A stretch of 64,000 nt of DNA from positions 682,001 through 746,000 of the forward strand of contig JAGFMI010000012.1 of NCBI GenBank assembly GCA_021030905.1, given 5' to 3'. This document shows, piece after piece, positions 56,990 through 64,000 of this stretch (position 1 is the stretch's first letter; each line of letters starts with the position of its first letter). A model generated the notes under the pieces. The model was not told where the DNA came from and made no database searches. It saw only the letters and a program-made list of their open reading frames with translations. The stretch is from Pyrenula massariospora. Taxonomy: Eukaryota > Ascomycota > Eurotiomycetes > Pyrenulales > Pyrenulaceae. The position numbers were made by a program, and so were the translations under genes.

Positions 56990-58939
56990 ATGAGCTCGCA
57001 GGTTTGCACAGATCCTGAGGTCGAATTTCTTACCTGTGTTTCTGTTCAGCCCTCTCGTCTATCCTCCACCAAGACCACCATTCCTTTGTCTATCCTGGAT
57101 AATGCCGTTGCCAACTTGGAAGAAGCAGGCGCTGTGTGGTATTTCTCTTATCCTACTATAGGCTCAGAAACCGTCCTAAGCGATGCGCATCCACTGTCGC
57201 CGGAGCATCTCGCCTTTTCACTAGCAGAAACGCTAAACTTCTACCCTCGTTTTGCGGCGCAACTCGACTTCCTTGTTAATACCACCGGTCAACCAACACC
57301 ATTTGGGCGGCTTGGAGTCTCTAGTCCTGGCCCAGGCGTCTCTTTCCACACTGCAAAATCCCCTCAGCCTTTGTTTTCTCTACTTCCTCTCAATCCCTCT
57401 TTCCCAAGTAGTTCATTCAATGCTCCCTCGGTTGCGCCTCTCTTGAATACTTCAGCCTTCTTTCCCTCTGCCTCATCTCATCCAATTGCACTATATGACC
57501 TCAATACAACAACACCATTGCCCTCAACGCAGATAATCCATACTACTCACCCCTTTGGCGGAATCTCTATAGCCATCAAAACCCGCCATGTGCTCTCCGA
57601 TGCACAATCTCTCTCCACCTTCATGCAAGATTGGGCGCTCACGAACCGTGCACTCGCCCAGAGCCAGCCTCCTCCTACCCTTTCGCCGCTATTCCAGCCT
57701 TCTCTCCTCTCTGCTCACGCATCTCTTGCACCAGACGCCAAAGCGCTCAGCCGTCTTCCCCTCGACCGCCATGATTGGTGGGTCAACCCAGAAGACTGCC
57801 CCTGGAACAGCCGAGCAAAGCAAATCCCGTCAGTCCTGCAGTCCCAATTCGATGCCGGCACTCTCGCCCGCCCACTCCCAGGAGACCGCATGCCGTGGGA
57901 GGAATGGGACACTAGCCGTCCCTCTATCGGCCGGATCTTCTATTTCTCCGCCACGCATGTCGATCGTATCGATCGCTCCGCCACAGGCACACGTTCCGAT
58001 CCTCATCCGCCCAAGCGAGGCCAACCTTCCCATCACACCGCTCTGACCGCCTACGTCTGGCGTGCCCTCACCCGTGCCCGCTGCCTCGTCTACGGCATGC
58101 GCTCCGAGCTGCAGGGCTTGCCGGACCCTCAAACCCTCCACCTCACCATCAACTTCCGCTCCCGCATCTCTCCGCCCCTCCCACGAACGTTCCAGGGGAG
58201 TCCCATGGTCAACTCTGCCATCAAAGCCACGCTCTCCAACCTCATCTCCCCGTCCCTCGCAGACACCGCGCAGCTCATCCATTCCGCAATCAAAGAGTTC
58301 GACAATAAGGAAGCTATTGGGGCGCTACTAGCCGAGAAGGATGCCGAAGTGTGTCCATGGAGAATTTGGGACGCGTTTCTGGGAAGAGGGAGGTGCTTGC
58401 TTACGAGCTGGGTGGGCATAGAGGCAGATAAGGTGGACTTTGGTGGGGAGGGGCGGTTGATGGCGGTTTTGCCGCTGATGCCAGCGTGCCAGGGGTTGGC
58501 GGTTTTTATGAAAGGGAAGGGTGTCGGTGAAAGGGGAGACTTTAATGGAGAGAGCGAAGGGACCAATGGACGGGGAAGCGAGATGAACGCACAAGAAGTG
58601 AAGATCAACGGAGGGATGCCAGAGACCAACGGAGAGATGCTAGAGGCCAATGGAGAGGTTCTAGCGGCCAATGGGGAGATTCCAGAGGTTAATGGAGAGG
58701 TTCCAGAGACTAACGAAGAGGTACTGGAGACTAATGGAGTGATGAAAGCGCCCAATGGAGAGAACGACTCGCCCAAAGCAGATATTCACGAGCCCGTCGA
58801 CGCAAATCAATCCCCTCACGCCCCTCAACAACCCCCCACCTCACCGCGAGAAACGTGGTACGCCCAAGGCGCAGAAGTCATCCTCTTCGAGGAAGAAGAC
58901 ATCCTGGACGCCTTGTACGCGCCGGAAGTTTGGGAGTAG
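56990..58939 (+). CDS. BAHD-type acyl-CoA-dependent acyltransferase with a heptapeptide repeat insert
   Basis: The ATG at 56990 (MSSQVCTDPEVEFLTCVSVQ) starts a 649-residue single-exon protein; upstream in-frame starts are GTG only. The catalytic HxxxD motif is HVLSD in TRHVLSDAQSL, preceded by the family segment FGGISIAIK. The structural DFGWG motif appears as DFGGEG near the end of the core. Other family features are LPLDRHDWW and the HHTALTAYVWRALTRARC helix. This is the transferase family (PF02458) that acylates secondary metabolites, using acyl-CoA; substrates vary widely. Between the DFG region and the C-terminal strand (WYAQGAEVILFEEEDILDAL) is an inserted run of seven-residue repeats (58535-58765). 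It lies next to a siderophore transporter, but siderophore acylation is usually by other families, so a link is only a guess. Confidence 0.88.
   Translation: MSSQVCTDPEVEFLTCVSVQPSRLSSTKTTIPLSILDNAVANLEEAGAVWYFSYPTIGSETVLSDAHPLSPEHLAFSLAETLNFYPRFAAQLDFLVNTTGQPTPFGRLGVSSPGPGVSFHTAKSPQPLFSLLPLNPSFPSSSFNAPSVAPLLNTSAFFPSASSHPIALYDLNTTTPLPSTQIIHTTHPFGGISIAIKTRHVLSDAQSLSTFMQDWALTNRALAQSQPPPTLSPLFQPSLLSAHASLAPDAKALSRLPLDRHDWWVNPEDCPWNSRAKQIPSVLQSQFDAGTLARPLPGDRMPWEEWDTSRPSIGRIFYFSATHVDRIDRSATGTRSDPHPPKRGQPSHHTALTAYVWRALTRARCLVYGMRSELQGLPDPQTLHLTINFRSRISPPLPRTFQGSPMVNSAIKATLSNLISPSLADTAQLIHSAIKEFDNKEAIGALLAEKDAEVCPWRIWDAFLGRGRCLLTSWVGIEADKVDFGGEGRLMAVLPLMPACQGLAVFMKGKGVGERGDFNGESEGTNGRGSEMNAQEVKINGGMPETNGEMLEANGEVLAANGEIPEVNGEVPETNEEVLETNGVMKAPNGENDSPKADIHEPVDANQSPHAPQQPPTSPRETWYAQGAEVILFEEEDILDALYAPEVWE
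58535..58765 (+). repeat. In-frame 21-bp minisatellite, 11 units of xxxNGEx
   Basis: Eleven consecutive 21-bp units encode heptapeptides with Asn fixed at position 4 (GDFNGES, EGTNGRG, SEMNAQE, VKINGGM, PETNGEM, LEANGEV, LAANGEI, PEVNGEV, PETNEEV, LETNGVM, KAPNGEN). Central units are closest to each other; edge units are more diverged. It lies within the acyltransferase coding region. Confidence 0.9.
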
Positions 58940-60210
58940 ATTGACCGTCTTGAGCGGTTTACGAAGTGATGACTTACAGCAAATTATACAGTATATATAC
59001 GGAGGGAAGGAGGTTGGGTAGGTGGTATACACCGAGTTATACCTATACAGTACATATACGGAGAAGATTGACTATACATACATATACGGAGGCGATTGAC
59101 TATATATGCTATAACACAAGCAGCGGGGAAGGGTATCTTGGACAAAGCTTCAGGACGATTTTCTTTTTTGAATACAGTTTATATAGAGCAGCTAGCGGTA
59201 ATAATAGCATTGATTTTCTCAACGGATTAATTGGGTTGCTGCGAAGAGACCAATTTCCTCCCCCAAGAGGATATGAAAGCCAGCTCGAGACAAGCTGAGT
59301 CAACCTCACATATATTCCGAAGAAAAACATCTCTGTGATTTGGGAGAAATTCAAGCTTTTTCTCCGGTAATCTTGTCTCAGTCCCTGTCAAACACCAGAT
59401 CAACCCCCCCAATGTAGTTAGCCTGCCAGCCATCGCGGATCCCCTTTATCCCTTTATCCTTTTTTTTCTTCTTCCCTTTTCCGGGTAAGGTACACACCCT
59501 AAACTGACCCATTGCTCACTATCTTACCTGCCCACGTCGGCCTAACATCACCCCCAACGCACGCCGACGATTTCTTGACATCACTTGTTTGTGCGATCCA
59601 CATGGATGGATGTTGGCTGATAATGATCGCCGATGAGTGGATGTGAGGAGTTGAGAAGTTGAAGCTTGGTTGTATTACGCGCTGAGTAGGGTGCTGTGCG
59701 GGCGAGGGGAATGTTGAATGGCGGTATATAGGTAGGTGGTGTTTTACTATGTTTAGAGAGTGGTGATAGGCTAGGAAGGGGAGGGGGTTCGTGGATAGTT
59801 GAAGGGGGGAAGGGGCAGCGGGGCTGGTCTTTGCTTGCCATACGTCAAAGGGGGAGGGGATTATATCGTATCTAAGTTATGCTTGGAGGAGAGATGGAGG
59901 GGATATACGTATAATGCGTTCCTGTGAGTGTGACGTCTGAGTATTTGGTTCGGGTGCTCCTTTTTTCAAAAGCAGAAGGACGGTGTGGATGCAGGGTTGG
60001 CGATGTTGATGGAGAAGTGTCAAATAGAACTAGGCGAATGGATATGGTGGGTAGGTGTTGGCTCTATGTACTGTACATTGGAAATTGCTCCCGTCAACTG
60101 AGATAGCTGGTTAGAGATCAGACCTGTGCGGGCCCATGGGTGATAAACTAACCAACCGTCACGACTATCCTGTGGCTTGGTGACCAGTGTGAACAGGATT
60201 GAGAACTTTG
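58940..60210. other. Convergent intergenic region with a small AT-rich minisatellite
   Basis: About 1.27 kb between the acyltransferase (+) and the Cys-rich membrane protein (-). It holds the repeat at 58985-59107. A T-tract lies at 59461-59468 next to a repeated ccctttatc (59450-59460). No gene is supported. Confidence 0.4.
58985..59107. repeat. Diverged tandem repeat, about 28-bp unit
   Basis: The unit acatatacggagaagattgactat recurs with period 28 (from 59052 and 59080), and a more diverged tatacagtatatatacggag copy starts at 58985. It lies just after the acyltransferase stop codon. Confidence 0.65.
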
Positions 60211-61202
60211 CTACGCCAGGTGTCGGGCGGTATTATTCTCCAGCTCCGCGCGCGGATAGACACCAAAACTGGCGCCGTCTGCTGGCGACCTGGTGGTTTC
60301 ATTGCTCGATGTTCCTGGGGGTAGAATTTGGGTTGCTGTGCTTTGCTCCAGCGCCGAGTACCGGCTGCGGAATTGGCCGAGCTCGTCTTGCAGGATCCGC
60401 TGCTTTCGTAGGAGGTAGATGAGTGTGATGACGGCGGTGCAGAGGAGGACTCCGAGTGGCACGCCCACCGCGGCACCGATGACGACGCCGCTGTGTGGAG
60501 AGCTCGACGAGGGGCAGTGGGCTTGGTGGGTGCTGCTGCTTGTGCTGGTGGTGGTGGTACTGCTGGTAGATATGGCCACGTCTGTGCTACTGTTGCACGT
60601 ACTCTGGTTGGCTGTAGTCGTGTTTCCGACCCATGTGTATGGCAGAGATGGGTACAGATTGGTGAAGCTGTTGGATTGGGTGCTCTCGATGAGCAAAGAG
60701 CTATTGCTGCAACAATCCTGGCTCGTAAGCCGGCAGCAGACCTGCCCACCAGCGCAAAACTGGATGTCCCAATATTGAACCGATATTCCTGGTTCCCATC
60801 CGCCATCGGATGCGGCTAGAGGAGAGGTAAAGTTTGTTAAACCTTGAGGGTGTGGTATTCAGCATGCTGCCATAAAAGGGAGACAAATGCGTATGAAGAG
60901 AGTAAAGGTGAGTTACCATCGGGGCAGCCATGCGGGCAAGTGTTAGATCGCCCTTCTTTGTCGGTGCATCCTCCTTGATATATCATCCCGTTAGGGGCAA
61001 GGCACCATCCTGTTGGTTCCAAACAGGTATCCGAGGTGGTAGTTTCATTCGTAATCCGGCAACATGGACTATTCTCTTCGTTCGGTCGACAGGGAAAATG
61101 ATCGTCTGCAGGGTCGCCATTGAGGAAAAAGCATTGCTGAGACGCTTGACTGAGACCGAGATCGCAGAGAGTGAAGAGGAGGAGGGAGAGGAGGAAAAGC
61201 AT
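60211..61202 (-). CDS. Cys-rich single-pass membrane protein (receptor- or wall-sensor-like)
   Basis: Exon 1 (61202-60917) encodes a signal peptide (MLFLLSLLLFTLCDLGLSQA) and a Cys-rich ectodomain with NET sequon. Exon 2 (60815-60211) follows a 101-bp intron with donor GTAACT; the join reads CPDGASDGGWEPGISVQYWD. The ectodomain has about 18 cysteines in pairs (CCRITNE, QVCCRLTSQDCCSNSS). A Ser/Thr-rich stalk precedes one membrane span (GVVIGAAVGVPLGVLLCTAV to LIYLL), followed by a basic RKQR stop-transfer and an 80-residue cytosolic tail. Total 296 residues. This layout is common in uncharacterised fungal membrane proteins with a glycosylated stalk. The function is unknown; surface sensing or adhesion is a guess. 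Confidence 0.82.
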
Positions 61203-62435
61203 CCTCAAAGTGATCTCCGAGGACTCGGAATTACAATATGATAGACTTGGTCAAATTGAGATATAGAATACGAAGTGACAGATACGAAAGGAGGAGGCAT
61301 ATACCACCCTCGTATACCGGTCTACAATATCCGACCACGCGGGGACCCAAAGCCATGATCGGGACACTGACGCTTGCTTCAGCCTTGCATCCTCATTCCA
61401 CTGTTCGTACGGCTGGTTGACAGGGATTGCACCATTGTAAATGCAGAAGCAATATCTGAGCACGAGGCGCACTGTGCAAGGCAAACCCCTACGTATCTGT
61501 ACGTTGATGCACCAAGATCAACTCGTTGTGGCTCGGTTGGGTCTAGAGCAACCCGTTCCGAGTCACAGAAGTCCTGATTCTATCACCCAGATGAGCTAAT
61601 TGTTAAGAACGGTGTGGTGGTAAGGCACGACATTGCTTGTGCTCGACAGTTATTCTGCATGGTCTTTTTGAGGGCCTCGTTACCGCTTAGCGCTCATTTG
61701 TTGTACGCAATCCACAGGTTCGCTGGATTAGGTCTTGGTGTTGTCGTCTTGCCGCCGGTGGCGTCCCAGTATTAGAAACATTTCTGCGCCGCTCTGCTCA
61801 CTTTCTCTTATTCGCGGGTGAGCGCCACAAGCTGAAAGCAGAGGGTCTTTGTGCGCAGTATTTATATCATCGAGGGTTTCCCGCCAACCCCACCTATTGA
61901 AGAGGAGCGCCCCCACAGCTGGCCACGATGCTCCTCGAATTATATATCGTGATTGACTTATGTTTTGTACAAATTAATTTTAGTTGACGCATTGATTCAC
62001 CTAGCTGCGGACCTTGTGAAGAAAGATGACGATTGTGGAAGAAAAGCTAAGACTGCGATTGTGCTCGGTGATGGTTTATAGGTAATCTATTGAGTTTCTG
62101 CTCTAGAAAACTCCAGAACGTTTCATGATGTTGGATAGGAAGCTGCTGTACGGCTCATAATGGGAGTGCGAGCCTTCATAATGACGGTTAAAAGACGTCC
62201 GCAGAGCTTACGTGGTAGCAAGTAGTTGGATCCAGCTGGCCGTGAGCTCGGTATGACTTTCTCGGCAACCTCATCCCACGCCTCCCCCAACGCGTGGCGA
62301 CAACAGTACAAGAGGCGCTTCTTGTGGAGATCATTTCGTCGCAACGTCGCATATCTCACAAGACGGATAGCATGGCGACGCGATGGTTTTACTCTACTTC
62401 ACCTGCGAAGCTCATCATTGACTCCCAAAGTTCGT
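61203..62435. other. Upstream region of the Cys-rich membrane protein gene
   Basis: About 1.23 kb between the start of the membrane protein gene and the stop of the acyl-CoA oxidase gene, both on the minus strand. Only short, unsupported frames are seen. Confidence 0.4.
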
Positions 62436-64000
62436 CTAAAGCTTAGACCTTTCCCAGTGGCTGTTGTCTCCGTCACTCTTCACCATCTCTGCCAGACGCT
62501 TCCTCGCTGCTTCCTCGCCTTCTCCCTGAAGGATCTCCTCAGTCTTCCAATCCGGATTGAATGTCTCTTCATTAAGAGGATTCTCCTGATGGACGCGGCG
62601 GAATAGGTCGTTGTAAACGTCTCCATCATATCTTCCGAGCGCGCTGTCGAGAAGATAATCCGGTATTGCCCACGCATCGACTAGGCGGACAGCATGCGGC
62701 CGAAGGTCAGTCAGGGTCTGCTGGATGTTTGTGGATAGGAGTGATAGTTGGTTGGTGGTGATTGCGCCTGTCACGAGAAAGTCTGCAGCGTCGGCCTCGA
62801 CCGTGTACATGGCGAAAAGGCGGAAGAGTAGATGTAGGACAGGTGGGATGGATGGATCAAGGGAGTCTGCTGCTGATAAGCCCTGATAAAAATAAGAAAC
62901 CATCAAGGACTGTGAATGAGCTCGGCTTAGTCTATGCAACTCAATCATTAATGAAGTCCACGATCGCTTCTCCTCAACTCGTTTCTGATAGCATTGGTAT
63001 GCCATAGCAGACGCTGTGTAACGAAAAGCCTCCACCATCGCTTCATCGTCGTCTAGAATGTCGAACTTGATAGCTTCACCCCTGCTTCGTAGAAATTGGC
63101 GATATTGCTGCTGGAGAGGAAACGGAGCGTTCTGAGGCGATCCTTTCACTGCATCCGTCATTTGCTTCAAGAGATAACTTGAAGTTTGTTGAGTGATCAT
63201 CCAGTTGTCACCCTCGACTGTTGGCTTGGAGAGGTAATCTGCATTGAGCGCGACAATGCCACTCGAACCATGAAAACCATGCCCGCCCATAGCTCGCCTG
63301 CAGGTCTCAATGCCGTCGGCAGCCAACATGGTGCATAGACTCTTGAGGCCAGAAGAAGCGGCATGCATCTCAGCTAGTCCTGAAAAATCTCCCTTGCTCT
63401 CGATGGATGTTCTTGTTGAGTAGTAGAGCTTCTGCATTGCTGCTCCTGTGTAATGAAGGGCAAATGTTGTTGCGAGTAATGGTAATATGCGAATTTGCAC
63501 GGTCGGATAGTCAAGAACAAAGATCTCAGGCGTCTTCCTAGAAGCATCGCGGTCTGGAAACTGCCTTCTAATTGCAGTATACCTCGTTGCGATTGTGACG
63601 GCTCTTGCTAGAATCAACCGAGCATGCATGATTATATGAGCTCGCACAAAGGTAAGAGACCCATAAACGACCGCAGGATTTGCAGGCTTTGTGTATGACC
63701 CAGTGTCTGGATCTACCCGCGAGTAGCGAGCTAGCATTGCCGAATGTGGTATCCGAAATTGATTGAACAGCATGTAGCCATTATCCATCGACGCGTATCC
63801 GTATTTGGGGCCAATGTCTCCAATAACGATACCATCGAGCGGCTGGCATGTTTTCATATCACGGACCTGAACGATGAATTGATGTGGTCCGTACGACTTG
63901 TGGCCGCCAGCTTCAGGAAGCAGGAGCTGGGCGACAACGATTGCATGATTTGCCGTTTTACCTAGAGCTCCGTTCCAAAATTTGCTCGCAGTGATGGTCG
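62436..64000 (-). CDS. Peroxisomal acyl-CoA oxidase, 5' part outside window
   Basis: Acyl-CoA oxidase carries out the first, FAD-dependent and H2O2-forming step of peroxisomal beta-oxidation. About 521 C-terminal residues are in the window in a single open frame reaching the right edge (first visible residues TASKFWNGALGKTANHAIVV). Typical stretches: GDIGPKYGYASMDNGYMLF, FNQFRIPHSAMLARYSRVD, RRAMGGHGFHGSSGIVALN and VEGDNWMITQQTSSYLLKQM. The chain ends in SKL, a perfect PTS1 peroxisome-targeting signal, so the 3' end is intact. The N-terminal roughly 150-180 residues are missing because the window ends. Confidence 0.95.
   Translation of the reverse strand, partial: TITASKFWNGALGKTANHAIVVAQLLLPEAGGHKSYGPHQFIVQVRDMKTCQPLDGIVIGDIGPKYGYASMDNGYMLFNQFRIPHSAMLARYSRVDPDTGSYTKPANPAVVYGSLTFVRAHIIMHARLILARAVTIATRYTAIRRQFPDRDASRKTPEIFVLDYPTVQIRILPLLATTFALHYTGAAMQKLYYSTRTSIESKGDFSGLAEMHAASSGLKSLCTMLAADGIETCRRAMGGHGFHGSSGIVALNADYLSKPTVEGDNWMITQQTSSYLLKQMTDAVKGSPQNAPFPLQQQYRQFLRSRGEAIKFDILDDDEAMVEAFRYTASAMAYQCYQKRVEEKRSWTSLMIELHRLSRAHSQSLMVSYFYQGLSAADSLDPSIPPVLHLLFRLFAMYTVEADAADFLVTGAITTNQLSLLSTNIQQTLTDLRPHAVRLVDAWAIPDYLLDSALGRYDGDVYNDLFRRVHQENPLNEETFNPDWKTEEILQGEGEEAARKRLAEMVKSDGDNSHWERSKL

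Noticed and set aside
1-64000. Intact transposons, LTR elements or RIP-type AT-rich blocks
   Set aside because: I saw no transposase, reverse transcriptase, integrase or capsid-like frame, no long terminal repeats and no extended strongly AT-biased tract.

Overview
This window comes from a filamentous ascomycete (Pezizomycotina). Genes are dense and sit on both strands. Introns are short (43-171 bp, mostly about 50) with GT...CTRAY...AG signals. Gene content is typically fungal: a HeLo-domain cell-death-type protein, a siderophore transporter, Atg13, Ufd4, Gpi16, Luc7 and a PTS1-tagged acyl-CoA oxidase. I could not fix the class. I saw no rRNA, tRNA, CRISPR or intact mobile element. All exon junctions were worked out by eye from splice motifs, reading frame and family continuity; none was tested against transcripts.

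Layout. 1-5.1 kb: a HeLo-domain protein (cut by the left edge) lies head-to-head with a protein kinase plus ankyrin-repeat gene, an accessory, self/non-self or defence-like pair. 6.5-21.9 kb is a conserved housekeeping block: NMN adenylyltransferase, Ufd4-type HECT ligase, Gpi16, Luc7, branched-chain keto acid dehydrogenase E1 alpha and Coq5. The last two are divergent mitochondrial genes sharing a 309-bp promoter. 22.3-26 kb holds an orphan protein, a class I methyltransferase and another orphan. A 59-residue mitochondrial ribosomal protein bL33m, with a 13-nt first exon, follows at 26.6 kb. 27.5-32.2 kb is a 1,536-residue coiled-coil protein of unknown role. 34.2-35.2 kb is a small single-pass membrane protein. 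36-39 kb is Atg13, divergent from a 1,621-residue IBtk-like ANK/RCC1/double-BTB protein (41.1-45.9 kb).

45.9-52.1 kb contains no recognisable gene. Its left half (about 46.4-49.06 kb) is an array of diverged repeats built around a short palindrome, GCCTCNGAGGC. After it come a small basic protein whose frame stays open for 116 codons beyond a single TGA (52.1-53.1 kb), and a siderophore-iron MFS transporter preceded by two perfect ATCTGATAA GATA sites. Then come a BAHD-type acyltransferase carrying an 11-unit heptapeptide minisatellite, a Cys-rich membrane protein, and an acyl-CoA oxidase cut by the right edge.

The most striking window-wide pattern is compositional. At least seven times the + strand passes sharply from C-rich to G-rich inside a GC-rich block, each time within the 3' part of a coding region. 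This and the 46-49 kb array are the two features least explained by the gene annotation.
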